DNA of 64,000 nucleotides from Bacillus sp. FJAT-45037. GTDB lineage: Bacteria; Bacillota; Bacilli; Bacillales; Bacillaceae_D. Position 1 is the first letter of the stretch, and every line of letters begins with the position of its first letter. The position numbers and the translations under genes were made by a program. The notes beneath the pieces are model-generated. The model ran no database searches. It saw nothing but the letters and a program-made list of their open reading frames with translations, and was not told the origin of the DNA. Positions 25,643 to 34,380 of this stretch are shown piece by piece. The stretch spans positions 1,624,267 through 1,688,266 of the forward strand of contig NZ_KZ454938.1 of the NCBI RefSeq assembly GCF_002797325.1. Reading direction: 5' to 3'.

Positions 25643-27273
25643 GATCCTTGCACCTCCATTGTTTCTACTAATTCTCCACTTAATGACCAAGTTTTAGCCT
25701 CTGTTACTTTAACATACACGATTTCACCAATTAAAGCTTTAGAACCTTTAAAATTAACTAAACGGTTTGTCCGTGTTCGTCCTGCTAATATTTCTTGGTC
25801 TTTCTTACTTTCACCTTCAACAAGCACTTCCACAATCTCATCTTGGTAACCGAGATTTTTTTTCGCTGAAATTTCATTGACCAAGGCATTCAAACGAGCT
25901 AATCTTTCTTTTTTCACTTCCATCGATACATTGTCTTCCATTTTTGCTGCTGGTGTACCTTCTCGCGGTGAATAGATGTACGTAAACGCACTGTCAAATT
26001 CAATTTGACGAACGAGCGATAATGTTTCTTCAAACTGCTCATCGGTTTCGTTAGGGAACCCGACAATTAAATCTGTTGTAAACGAAGCATTAGGAATCGC
26101 CATCTTAATTTTGTGAGCTAGGTCAAAATAATCTTCACGTGTATGCTTTCTGGCCATAAGCTTTAAAATTTCAGTGCTCCCATGCTGAACAGGTAAGTGA
26201 ATATGTTCAACAAGATTTCCACCTTTAGACAATACCGATATTAAATGATTATCGAAATCACGTGGATGACTTGTTGTAAAACGAACACGCGGGATATCAA
26301 TCTTATAGATATCATCCATTAAATGACCTAAACGATACTCCCTGTCATTTAAATCTTTACCGTAAGCATTCACATTTTGACCAAGTAATGTGACTTCTTT
26401 GTAACCGAGACGCGCAAGTTCCCGCACCTCAGCAATAATATCTTCAGGTAAGCGACTACGTTCTTTACCACGAGTATAAGGGACAATACAGTACGTGCAA
26501 AATTTATCACAACCATACATGATGTTAACCCATGCTTGTATTTTCCCATCGCGTTTGCGTGGCATATTCTCGACAATGTCACCTTCTTTTGACCATACTT
26601 CAATGACCATTTCTTTCCCAAATATGGCGTCTTGGAGAAGTCTTGGTAGCCGATGAATATTATGTGTTCCGAAAATGATATCGATATGCTGGTGCTTTTG
26701 CATGATACGATTGACGACATTTTCCTCTTGAGACATACAACCGCAAACTCCAACAATGACTTCAGGCCGCTCTCGTTTTAGTGATTTTAAATGTCCGAGT
26801 TCACCGAATACTTTGTTTTCTGCATTCTCACGGATCGCACACGTATTTAATAAAATGACATCTGCGTCTTTGGTTTCAGTCGTTTCTAAAAAGCCCATCT
26901 CGGTTAAGAGCCCTGCCATATGTTCAGAGTCATGGGTATTCATTTGACAGCCATATGTACGGATATGAAATTTCTTCCCTACTCCAATTGTTTTTAGTTC
27001 TTCAGGAATAATGTCATCAGGTCTTAACACTTGGACATCTTCTTTCCCGCGACGTTTACCTTGCTTATAATCCGGCTTGTCCGTAATTTTAATGTCACGG
27101 CCTTTGATACGGATCACCTTTTTATTTTCTTCTTCAGAGATAATTTTCGCATTAGAGAAATCAAAATATTTACTGTAATCTTTTGTTTGTTTTGCTTTTG
27201 GGTCAGAGGACGTCAAATCCTCTTTAGAACTTTGTGTATTACCTAAGCGTCCTAAACGCTGATCTTCATTCAT
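25639..27273 (-). CDS. miaB: tRNA-2-methylthio-N6-dimethylallyladenosine synthase MiaB
   Basis: A 544-residue radical-SAM methylthiotransferase acting on i6A37 of tRNA. The ATG at 27273 ([12 protein letters not shown]) has AAGGGG upstream. After a Bacillus-type N-terminal extension of about 100 residues come the MTTase domain with three cysteines ([33 protein letters not shown]), the radical-SAM motif CDKFCTYC (about 260), and a C-terminal TRAM domain ([20 protein letters not shown]). It is co-transcribed with ricA through a 4-bp overlap. It acts on the product of MiaA (17909). Confidence 0.97.
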   Translation of the reverse strand: MNEDQRLGRLGNTQSSKEDLTSSDPKAKQTKDYSKYFDFSNAKIISEEENKKVIRIKGRDIKITDKPDYKQGKRRGKEDVQVLRPDDIIPEELKTIGVGKKFHIRTYGCQMNTHDSEHMAGLLTEMGFLETTETKDADVILLNTCAIRENAENKVFGELGHLKSLKRERPEVIVGVCGCMSQEENVVNRIMQKHQHIDIIFGTHNIHRLPRLLQDAIFGKEMVIEVWSKEGDIVENMPRKRDGKIQAWVNIMYGCDKFCTYCIVPYTRGKERSRLPEDIIAEVRELARLGYKEVTLLGQNVNAYGKDLNDREYRLGHLMDDIYKIDIPRVRFTTSHPRDFDNHLISVLSKGGNLVEHIHLPVQHGSTEILKLMARKHTREDYFDLAHKIKMAIPNASFTTDLIVGFPNETDEQFEETLSLVRQIEFDSAFTYIYSPREGTPAAKMEDNVSMEVKKERLARLNALVNEISAKKNLGYQDEIVEVLVEGESKKDQEILAGRTRTNRLVNFKGSKALIGEIVYVKVTEAKTWSLSGELVETMEVQGS

Positions 27274-27320
27274 GTCGCAATCCCCTTCCACCTGAATCGA
27301 TCAGAAACATTCAATTGTAT

Positions 27321-27349
27321 ATTATACGGATGTTCGGATCGAAAAACAA
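27321..27349 (-). promoter_or_regulatory. miaB-ricA promoter
   Basis: On the minus strand TTGTTT (27344-27349) and TATAAT (27321-27326), 17 bp apart, about 48 bp upstream of the miaB start. Confidence 0.65.
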
Positions 27350-27383
27350 TGAAACTTGTATGACAACTTTCATCCCGACTTAT

Positions 27384-27416
27384 AAAAAGAAAGAGCCCAG
27401 CACATGCCAGACTCTC
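27384..27416 (-). terminator. korAB terminator
   Basis: Stem AGAGTCTGGCA / TGCTGGGCTCT (one mismatch, some G-U) with a 2-nt loop and a T-rich tail (TTCTTTTT) on the minus strand, after the korB stop. Confidence 0.75.
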
Positions 27417-27422
27417 TTCAAC

Positions 27423-28289
27423 TTACATAAACTCAGCCATCATCTTGTTAAACTGTTCTTCATCCATTGTGAGATCATGCGTAGCAAGTGGTTGATCTGA
27501 GTAGTCTTCAATTAACTGCTGGTACGAAGGTTGCTGACTGTTTTGATAGATCAAACCTGTCACAAGCCCGTTATGTTCCATTAACGTCTGCATAGCGGTC
27601 ATACGATTACTAGGATCATATGCATCTACATCTGCAAGCTTAGTTATGTTTTGTTTAAACCAATCATATGTGTTGACTTTATTAAATGTCACACATGGAC
27701 TGAACACATTAATTAAAGAGAACCCTTTATGATTCATCCCTTGTTCAATAAGCGACGTTAATTCTTTAAGATCACTTGAGAAACTTTGAGCGACAAAAGT
27801 TGCACCTGCTGTCAAGGCCATTTCCATAACATTCAATGAAGATTCTACCGAGCCATTAGGTGTACTTTTCGTCTTAAAGCCAACATCACTTCTTGGAGAG
27901 GTTTGACCTTTTGTTAATCCATAAATTTGGTTATCCATGACAATATAGGTCACGTCAATGTTACGACGAATCGCATGGATGGTATGCCCCATACCGATTG
28001 CAAAACCATCGCCATCCCCACCAGAAGCAACGACGGTCAAATCTTTGTTCGCCATCTTTACTCCTTGTGCAATAGGAAGGGCCCGTCCATGTACGCCGTG
28101 GAAACCATATGCATTTATATACCCTGAAATACGTCCTGAACATCCAATTCCCGAGACAACCGCAAGATTATCTGGTTCTAAGCCGACATTTGCTGCCGCG
28201 CGCTGAATCGCCGCTTGAACGGAGAAATCTCCACATCCTGGGCACCAGTTTGGCTTGACTTTGTTACGAAACTCTTTAAATGTCGCCAT
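27423..28289 (-). CDS. korB: 2-oxoacid:ferredoxin oxidoreductase, beta (TPP) subunit
   Basis: A 288-residue subunit that binds thiamine diphosphate and, with KorA, oxidatively decarboxylates a 2-oxoacid (2-oxoglutarate is most likely) to the acyl-CoA, reducing ferredoxin. The ATG at 28289 (MATFKEFRNKVKPNWCPGCG) is one base after the korA stop and has AAGGAG upstream. Cluster ligands WCPGCG (15-20) and GIGCSGRIS (46-54), and the TPP motif GDGDGFAIGMGH...NIDVTYIVMDNQIYGLT (about 90-122), are complete. B. subtilis has tdh-kbl at this place instead. Confidence 0.93.
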   Translation of the reverse strand: MATFKEFRNKVKPNWCPGCGDFSVQAAIQRAAANVGLEPDNLAVVSGIGCSGRISGYINAYGFHGVHGRALPIAQGVKMANKDLTVVASGGDGDGFAIGMGHTIHAIRRNIDVTYIVMDNQIYGLTKGQTSPRSDVGFKTKSTPNGSVESSLNVMEMALTAGATFVAQSFSSDLKELTSLIEQGMNHKGFSLINVFSPCVTFNKVNTYDWFKQNITKLADVDAYDPSNRMTAMQTLMEHNGLVTGLIYQNSQQPSYQQLIEDYSDQPLATHDLTMDEEQFNKMMAEFM

Positions 28290-28290
28290 C

Positions 28291-30033
28291 TTAGACCAAC
28301 TCCTTGCATGATTGATGTAAATCTTTTGGTAGGAACGGATTTCCATCGTATTTTAAGATGCTTTCAATTTTGTCTGTACCAATATTCATCTTAATAATTG
28401 AAGCTAGTTGAGCCGTTGCATTATTCTCTACAACGACGACCTTTTTCGCTTGCTCCATTAGAGGTCTTAACTCCTCTGTTGGAAACGGGTGCAGAAGGCG
28501 CACTTGAGCATGATTGACTTTAATACCATCAGCTTCTAAACGTGGCATAGCTTCTTGAATCGTTCCACGCGTCGAGTTCACCCCGATGACAAGAAGATCT
28601 GCGACATCATGTTTGGCATCAACGAACAATGGATTTTTAAACTGCTTTGAGATTTGATTTAACTTACGCATACGTTTATCCATTTGTGCCACACGGTTTT
28701 CAGGACTCTCGGAAGGTTTTCCTGTCTCATCATGCTCAACACCTGTAACATGGTGAATCCCGTTTTTCATACCAGGGATCACACGTGGAGATACACCGTC
28801 TTCTGTTACTTCATAGCGCTTGAAGTACTCTTTATTTTCCCGTTCTGGCAATTGTGCATCCATATCTAGTTTCCCGCGACGAATCTCAACTTGACTAAAA
28901 TCAAGCGGCTCCACAGATTGCTTTCCTAGTGAAAGAGCAAGGTCAGTCATTAAAATGACTGGACATTGATATTCATCGGCAATATTGAAGGCTTCGACGG
29001 TGTCATAGAAAGCCTCCTCAACTGTACTAGGTGCAATAACAACTTTCGGAATATCACCGTGCGTACTATAAATCATCGCCATGATATCTGATTGTTCTTG
29101 CTTCGTCGGTAGTCCTGTACTAGGGCCACCACGTTGTGTATCCATAATAACAAGCGGTGTCTCTGTCATACCAGAGAGACCAATTGCTTCAGCCATCAAA
29201 GAAAGTCCAGGCCCTGCTGAAGCTGTAAATGAACGAACTCCTGCATAGTTGGCACCAATCGCCATTGTACAAGCGGCGATCTCATCTTCTGTTTGAATAA
29301 CCGCGCCACCGAAATCTGGTAACTTACGAATCATATATTCCATAATCTCTGATGCTGGTGTAATAGGGTAAGCTGCCATAAAACGACTCCCCGCTGCTAC
29401 AGCACCCATTCCGATCGCATCATTACCGATCATAAACATACGCTTCTTGCCATCTGTTTTTTCAAGTTGTAATGTTGTAGAGTCTTCCGTTGCCTCTGCT
29501 TTGAAATAAGCAGCTCCCGCTTTAATTGCTTCCATATTTTTATCAACAATCGCTTGGCCTTTTTTCAAGAAAATCCCTTCAACTACGTCACGATAATCTT
29601 CTGGCTCAAGTCCAATAATCGCACTTGATGCACCTACAGCTACCATGTTCTTCATTAAAGAAGTTCCTAATTCATTTGCAATCTCTGTAAAAGGGATTGC
29701 ATACATACGGACTTTACTACCCTCTGGTAACATTGGATTAAACTTTGTATCAGCAATAACGATGCCCTCTTCTTTTAATTCATGAATGTTAACATCGATC
29801 GTTTCTTGGTCGAAAGCGACTAATATATCAAGATCATCGGAAATCGAATTAAGTGGTGCCGTGCTGACACGAATTTTATTATTCGTATGTCCGCCCTTAA
29901 TACGTGAAGAAAAGTGACGATACCCATATAAGTAATAACCTAGGCGGTTAAGGGCAGTAGCAAAAATTTCCCCTGTACTTTCAATTCCTTCTCCTTGCTG
30001 TCCTCCAACTTTCCAAGATAGTTGGTTTCTCAT
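28291..30033 (-). CDS. korA: 2-oxoacid:ferredoxin oxidoreductase, fused gamma-alpha subunit
   Basis: A 580-residue subunit. The N-terminal 180 residues are the gamma domain (SWKVGGQQGEGIESTGEIFA) and the rest is the pyrimidine-binding alpha domain with the YPITPASEIMEYM motif (about 218-230), TEDEIAACTMAIGANYAGVR and TASAGPGLSLMAEA. The fused gamma-alpha form is typical of aerobic and actinobacterial/Bacillus KorA. It pairs with korB one base downstream. A sigma-A promoter is at 30199-30227. The substrate is inferred as 2-oxoglutarate by family; pyruvate cannot be excluded. Confidence 0.93.
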   Translation of the reverse strand: MRNQLSWKVGGQQGEGIESTGEIFATALNRLGYYLYGYRHFSSRIKGGHTNNKIRVSTAPLNSISDDLDILVAFDQETIDVNIHELKEEGIVIADTKFNPMLPEGSKVRMYAIPFTEIANELGTSLMKNMVAVGASSAIIGLEPEDYRDVVEGIFLKKGQAIVDKNMEAIKAGAAYFKAEATEDSTTLQLEKTDGKKRMFMIGNDAIGMGAVAAGSRFMAAYPITPASEIMEYMIRKLPDFGGAVIQTEDEIAACTMAIGANYAGVRSFTASAGPGLSLMAEAIGLSGMTETPLVIMDTQRGGPSTGLPTKQEQSDIMAMIYSTHGDIPKVVIAPSTVEEAFYDTVEAFNIADEYQCPVILMTDLALSLGKQSVEPLDFSQVEIRRGKLDMDAQLPERENKEYFKRYEVTEDGVSPRVIPGMKNGIHHVTGVEHDETGKPSESPENRVAQMDKRMRKLNQISKQFKNPLFVDAKHDVADLLVIGVNSTRGTIQEAMPRLEADGIKVNHAQVRLLHPFPTEELRPLMEQAKKVVVVENNATAQLASIIKMNIGTDKIESILKYDGNPFLPKDLHQSCKELV

Positions 30034-30198
30034 CTACTCCACTCCTTTATCTATACCGTTCTATCTATTTCGCTTCATAAATAATCTAATATCTCTTGTA
30101 AATATATCTATCATATCATTATTCCGAGTAATTTAATAGAAATAGTTCTATTTTTCTCTACTTGTACTTGAAGATTTAAATGACTTTCAAACGTCATA

Positions 30199-30227
30199 AT
30201 GATAGACTTTATCATCTGAAAATGCAA
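30199..30227 (-). promoter_or_regulatory. korAB promoter
   Basis: On the minus strand TTGCAT (30222-30227) and TATCAT (30199-30204), 17 bp apart. It gives a leader of about 160 nt before korA. The leader is A/T-rich and shows no recognisable riboswitch. Confidence 0.65.
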
Positions 30228-30279
30228 GTTTTTTCGCCTTTACTTACCCTTCGTTCAATATCGTTAGCCTAGTATGAAT

Positions 30280-30318
30280 AAAAAAAGAAGCACTCACGAC
30301 GTAGCGTGATGTGCTCCC
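30280..30318 (-). terminator. spoVS terminator
   Basis: Stem GGAGCACATCACG / CGTGAGTGCTTC with one bulged base, then TTTTTTTAT on the minus strand, following the spoVS stop. Confidence 0.85.
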
Positions 30319-30335
30319 TTTTCATTTTCACATCG

Positions 30336-30596
30336 TTATCTCGGTTCTACAATTAACTTAATCGCCGTTCGCTCTTCTCCTTCGATCTGAATATCCGTAA
30401 AAGCAGGAATACAGATGAGGTCTATTCCACTAGGTGCCACAAACCCTCGTGCAATGGCAACGGCTTTGATCGATTGATTCAAAGCACCCGCCCCAATGGC
30501 TTGAATTTCTGCCGTTCCTTTTTCACGGATAACACCAGCTAGTGCGCCAGCTACAGAATTTGGTGTAGATTTTGCTGAAACTTTTAATACTTCCAT
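30336..30596 (-). CDS. spoVS: Stage V sporulation protein SpoVS
   Basis: An 86-residue Alba-like protein, almost invariant in spore formers (VSAKSTPNSVAGALAGVIRE, GAGALNQSIKAVAIARGFVA). It affects septation and coat assembly timing. It is transcribed alone from a sigma-H-like promoter at 30716-30744, as in B. subtilis, and ends with its own terminator. A perfect ribosome site (GAGGAGGT) precedes the ATG. Confidence 0.98.
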   Translation of the reverse strand: MEVLKVSAKSTPNSVAGALAGVIREKGTAEIQAIGAGALNQSIKAVAIARGFVAPSGIDLICIPAFTDIQIEGEERTAIKLIVEPR

Positions 30597-30715
30597 TTCT
30601 TGTACCTCCTCATACGTGTCTCAAACTAATTAGAGCGTAAACAGACAATGATGAACAGTTAGTTACCTCGATCTCAGCACCTAGCCTTGTACAAGATGAT
30701 GCTCTAGTACATACT

Positions 30716-30744
30716 TATTTCTTCAACTCTACACTTATTCCTTG
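30716..30744 (-). promoter_or_regulatory. sigma-H promoter of spoVS
   Basis: On the minus strand CAAGGAATA (30736-30744) and GAAGAAATA (30716-30724) with an 11-bp spacer. Each matches the sigma-H consensus (RNAGGAWWW, RNNGAATWW) at 8 of 9 positions. The start of spoVS is about 120 bp downstream. Confidence 0.7.
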
Positions 30745-30781
30745 TTTTTACAGATGAATCAAAGAACGAAGAAATCATCGA

Positions 30782-31576
30782 TTAATTATAGAACGGGTGA
30801 TCATCATTAATCAAAATACGATCAATTGATTTTGCTAGACCTGTTTTGGGGTCGAGATCAATCACCACTCCACTTAATTGTTCCCGCCCGCTTGCAACTT
30901 CAAACCTTACAGGCATTGACGTTAAAAACTTGTAGAGAACGGCTTCTTTATCCACTCCTAATACTCCGTCATACGGCCCTGTCATCCCCACATCACACAT
31001 AAACGCTGTCCCGTTAGGTAAGACCCTATTATCCGCGGTTTGAACATGTGTGTGCGTTCCTACAACTGCTGTTACACGTCCATCTAAATACCAGCCCATC
31101 GCTTGTTTCTCACTCGTTGTTTCCGCATGAAAATCGACAAAGATTATCGATGTCCGTTTAGACACTTCTTCAAGAATCTCATCTATTTTTTGAAATGGAC
31201 AATCTACTGGATTCATAAATGTTCTTCCCATTAAATTGACTACCGCTACTTCAATCGCGTTAATTTTAACAAACGTATAACCAACACCTGGTGAGCCTGC
31301 TGGGTAATTAGCCGGACGTACTAATGCTTTCGCTCGGTCAATAAACTCGAAAATTTCTTTATTGTCCCATGCGTGGTTTCCAAGTGTAACAGCCTGTGCC
31401 CCTGCTCCTAAAAATCCTTTATATATCTTTTCAGTAATTCCTCTACCAGAAGCAGCATTCTCTCCGTTAATAATTGTAACCATCGGTTTATAATGTTGCT
31501 TCAACTTCGGAACGTACTCATCGACCATCTTACGTCCTGGCGATCCATAAACATCGCCAACAAATAATATTTTCAT
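30782..31576 (-). CDS. ymdB: YmdB, calcineurin-like phosphodiesterase
   Basis: A 264-residue metallophosphoesterase. Metal ligands are visible in order: FVGDVYGSPG (Asp8), INGENAASGRG (Glu39), TLGNHAWDNKE (Asn67-His68), FVDFHAETTSEK (His150) and GTHTHVQT (His175, His177). In B. subtilis YmdB has cAMP/2',3'-cyclic phosphodiesterase activity and controls biofilm and motility and nanotube formation. It follows rny by 121 bp; a terminator lies between them, so both read-through and a separate promoter are possible. The gene ends close to spoVS, as usual. Confidence 0.97.
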   Translation of the reverse strand: MKILFVGDVYGSPGRKMVDEYVPKLKQHYKPMVTIINGENAASGRGITEKIYKGFLGAGAQAVTLGNHAWDNKEIFEFIDRAKALVRPANYPAGSPGVGYTFVKINAIEVAVVNLMGRTFMNPVDCPFQKIDEILEEVSKRTSIIFVDFHAETTSEKQAMGWYLDGRVTAVVGTHTHVQTADNRVLPNGTAFMCDVGMTGPYDGVLGVDKEAVLYKFLTSMPVRFEVASGREQLSGVVIDLDPKTGLAKSIDRILINDDHPFYN

Positions 31577-31674
31577 AAAGACCCCTTTTATACTTTTAGT
31601 CTCTCCACTTACAATCAGAAATTACCTATAAATCATAGCATGTTTAGTGGATGCATGCATCTTCAGACAAAAAC

Positions 31675-31703
31675 AAATAAAGTGGCAAGATGCCACTTTA
31701 TTT
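31675..31703 (-). terminator. rny terminator
   Basis: Stem AATAAAGTGGCA / TGCCACTTTATT with a 3-nt loop, with a TTTG-TTTTTG tail on the minus strand. The rny stop codon is embedded in the stem. Confidence 0.85.
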
Positions 31704-33263
31704 TGCATACTCCACTGCCCTTGTTTCGCGAATAACTGTTACGCGAATATGTCCTGGGTAGTCAAGTTCATCTTCAATTTTTTTCGTGATATCGCGAGCA
31801 AGTTTATGAGCTTTCGTATCATCGACAACATCTGGTCGAACCATGATTCGAACCTCACGTCCTGCTTGGATCGCATACGTCTTCTCGACCCCTTCAAATG
31901 ACTCTGAAATTTCTTCTAATTTTTCTAGGCGTCGGATGTACGTCTCAAGTGTTTCACGACGTGCTCCAGGTCTAGCAGCAGATAGAGCATCAGCTGCGGC
32001 AACAAGTGTTGCAATAATAGAAGTAGCTTCAGTGTCTCCGTGGTGAGAAGCAATTGAGTTAATCACTACTGGATGTTCCTTGTATTTCGTACCTAATTCG
32101 ACACCGATCTCCACGTGGCTACCTTCAACTTCATGATCAATGGCTTTCCCAATATCGTGAAGCAAACCAGCACGTTTTGCTAGCTTGACGTCTTCTCCAA
32201 GTTCAGCGGCCATTAAGCCTGTTAAATGTGCAACCTCCATAGAGTGTTTTAACACATTTTGACCATAGCTTGTTCTGAATTTCAATCTACCTAAGATTTT
32301 AATTAAGTCAGGATGTAGGCCATGAATGCCCATTTCAAAGGTTGTTTGCTCTCCGTATTCACGAATCGCTTCATCAACTTCACGTCTTGATTTATCAACC
32401 ATCTCTTCAATTCTAGCAGGATGAATTCGTCCATCTTGTACAAGCTTTTCAAGTGCTGTACGAGCAATCTCACGTCGAATTGGATCAAATCCTGATAAAA
32501 TAACTGCCTCAGGGGTATCATCGATAATCAGGTCAATCCCTGTTAATGTTTCAAGCGCACGGATATTACGTCCTTCACGACCAATAATGCGCCCTTTCAT
32601 TTCATCATTCGGTAAGTTGACGACAGACACCGTCGTTTCTGCTACATGATCTGCAGAGCAACGTTGGATTGCAAGGGATAGTACTTCTCTTGCTTTCTTA
32701 TCTGCTTCTTCTTTTGCTTGAGCCATTCGTTCTTTAATAATTAGTGCGGTCTCATGAGCAAGATCTTGCTCGACCTCCGAACGAATCGCTTCGCGAGCTT
32801 CCTCTCTTGTTAATCCAGAGATTCGCTCAAGCTCAACTTTATGCTTGTTTAAGATTTCTTCCACTTTGCTGTCCATCTCTTCAACTTGTCGTTGTTTTTT
32901 GGTGAGAGACTCCTCCCTCTTGTCCAAAGACTCCTCTTTCTTATCTAAGGTTTCACTTTTACGGTCAAGAATCTCTTCTTTTTGTACCAAACGATTCTCT
33001 TGTTTTTGAATCTCATTTCTTCGTTCACGAATTTCACGTTCGGCTTCAATGCGAATTTTATGAGCTTCATCTTTCACTTCAAGAACAGCTTCTTTTTTAT
33101 TCGCTTCAGCTTCACGCCTAGCATCTTCAACAAGTTGTTTTGCTGCATGTTCCGCGCTCGAAATTTTCGCTTCTGCAATGGATCGTCGAACAAGATATCC
33201 AACAACTGCACTTACTGCAGAGACAACAAGCAAAATGGAGATGAATATAACGAAGTTTTCCAT
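31698..33263 (-). CDS. rny: Ribonuclease Y
   Basis: A 521-residue membrane-anchored endoribonuclease that starts bulk mRNA decay. Domains: an N-terminal membrane helix (4-24, [20 protein letters not shown]), a long charged coiled coil (30-200) with repeated [14 protein letters not shown] units, a KH domain with [12 protein letters not shown] (about 229-240), and an HD domain with [10 protein letters not shown] (about 366). It has a strong upstream promoter at 33402-33430 and ends in a terminator. RicA, part of the complex that modulates RNase Y, is encoded at 25214. Confidence 0.98.
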   Translation of the reverse strand: MENFVIFISILLVVSAVSAVVGYLVRRSIAEAKISSAEHAAKQLVEDARREAEANKKEAVLEVKDEAHKIRIEAEREIRERRNEIQKQENRLVQKEEILDRKSETLDKKEESLDKREESLTKKQRQVEEMDSKVEEILNKHKVELERISGLTREEAREAIRSEVEQDLAHETALIIKERMAQAKEEADKKAREVLSLAIQRCSADHVAETTVSVVNLPNDEMKGRIIGREGRNIRALETLTGIDLIIDDTPEAVILSGFDPIRREIARTALEKLVQDGRIHPARIEEMVDKSRREVDEAIREYGEQTTFEMGIHGLHPDLIKILGRLKFRTSYGQNVLKHSMEVAHLTGLMAAELGEDVKLAKRAGLLHDIGKAIDHEVEGSHVEIGVELGTKYKEHPVVINSIASHHGDTEATSIIATLVAAADALSAARPGARRETLETYIRRLEKLEEISESFEGVEKTYAIQAGREVRIMVRPDVVDDTKAHKLARDITKKIEDELDYPGHIRVTVIRETRAVEYAK

Positions 33264-33401
33264 ACACTTTCACCTCCTCTTGCTATCTAATTGTTGGTTC
33301 CAATTTGTGTCATACTTTCATCATTTTAAAGTTGCATACATGTCGTACACAGTGCCTGCGGAATAAATAATATGACAGAAAAATTTACCGCATTCTCCAT
33401 C

Positions 33402-33430
33402 ATTGTAAGCCGCACGCTACTTGATGTCAA
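33402..33430 (-). promoter_or_regulatory. rny promoter
   Basis: On the minus strand TTGACA (33425-33430, perfect) and TACAAT (33402-33407) with a 17-bp spacer. The -35 overlaps the stop codon of the split-SbcC C-half gene, so the rny unit starts right at the end of that operon. Confidence 0.8.
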
Positions 33431-34104
33431 GTGTTGTCAATTTCCTGAACTTCACTGATGCCATCACGGATAGACACTTGATATGCAAGGTCTCCAGATT
33501 CAGCAAGATGATGATTATGAGTGATCATAATGATTTGTCGACCAAACATTGTGCTTAATGATTTTAAAAATTCATACAAATAGTACACATACTCGCCTGA
33601 GACATGCTTTCCTGGCTCATCTAACAGCAAAGGCCCTTCTACTTTGGGTTGGATTGTCTCCATTAAAGCGACACGAAGAGCCAGTGTCACAATATCAACG
33701 ACCCCACCACCTCTTGCATCTTGTGGCTTTGTTTTGACTTGAATGCCCTCATAATCAGAAACGACGTAAAACTCAGCAACAGCTTTATTTCCTTGTTCTT
33801 CAATTTCAATTTGAAAAGAAAACAACGGTCCGAACACATATTGAAGAGCATTGGTCACCAGAGTCTCCATCTGTTGCTTGGCTTGTTCTCTTGCATATTC
33901 TGCAGATTGTTGTAGTAAAAGTCTTGCTTTTTCATACGTGTCAATCGTTTCTCGATATTCTTGTATCGATTGCTCACGCTTTTTCACTTGATCTTTTAAC
34001 AAACGACGCTTAGCATCTTGGCGCGTCCATTCATCATGTGCACGAGCATGGATTTTCTCAAGTTCTAAAATACGCTCCCTTGCATTGATGAGCTGATTAC
34101 TCAT
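33427..34104 (-). CDS. Split Rad50/SbcC-like ATPase, C-terminal half
   Basis: A 225-residue protein. The ATG at 34104 overlaps the stop of the coiled-coil gene by 8 bp and has AAGGAG upstream. The first 85 residues are coiled coil. The rest is the C-terminal lobe of an SMC/Rad50 ATPase: a signature-like ARGGGVVDIVTLALRVALME (about 130-149), Walker B GPLLLDEPGKH (about 158-168) and the H-loop MITHNHHLAE (about 193-202). Walker A is absent and is supplied by the product of 34381-35793. No zinc-hook cysteines are present. Two such halves in separate genes could assemble into one Rad50-like head. Function in double-strand break processing is inferred from the neighbours. Confidence 0.8.
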   Translation of the reverse strand: MSNQLINARERILELEKIHARAHDEWTRQDAKRRLLKDQVKKREQSIQEYRETIDTYEKARLLLQQSAEYAREQAKQQMETLVTNALQYVFGPLFSFQIEIEEQGNKAVAEFYVVSDYEGIQVKTKPQDARGGGVVDIVTLALRVALMETIQPKVEGPLLLDEPGKHVSGEYVYYLYEFLKSLSTMFGRQIIMITHNHHLAESGDLAYQVSIRDGISEVQEIDNT

Positions 34105-34348
34105 CACCAACAAGCTCCTTAGGGATAAGATTCCATGTTTTTTCTAGCGATTGATCAATCTCCTTTTCCAATCGAATAATCTCATTATCTAGTTGATCCG
34201 GACTTACACCTAACTCTTCTAGTTCTTTAAGTAAGCGAGTGCGTTGGTTTTCTAATTCCTCAAGCTTTGCCTCCGCTCGGTACCTCATGTCTCGAGCTTT
34301 ATCGATCGCTTTTCTCATCTTCGTTAAGTCTTGTTCTACGTGGTTCAT
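34097..34348 (-). CDS. Small coiled-coil protein of the split SbcC operon
   Basis: Eighty-three residues, almost wholly heptad-like and charged: MNHVEQDLTKMRKAIDKARD, then KLEELENQRTRLLKELEELG, a break at VSPDQLDN, and a second helix EIIRLEKEIDQSLEK. It contains no cysteine. It has its own ribosome site (GAAGGAGG) 32 bp after the N-half gene and overlaps the C-half gene by 8 bp. It could form part of the coiled-coil arm between the two ATPase halves, or act as an adaptor. No family is recognised. Confidence 0.72.
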   Translation of the reverse strand: MNHVEQDLTKMRKAIDKARDMRYRAEAKLEELENQRTRLLKELEELGVSPDQLDNEIIRLEKEIDQSLEKTWNLIPKELVGDE

Positions 34349-34380
34349 ATTCGGCCTCCTTCAGCTAGTCTTCATCTATT

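Noticed and set aside
26370-26756. A 128-codon frame inside miaB
   Set aside because: It is an alternative frame of the conserved radical-SAM domain with no ribosome site.
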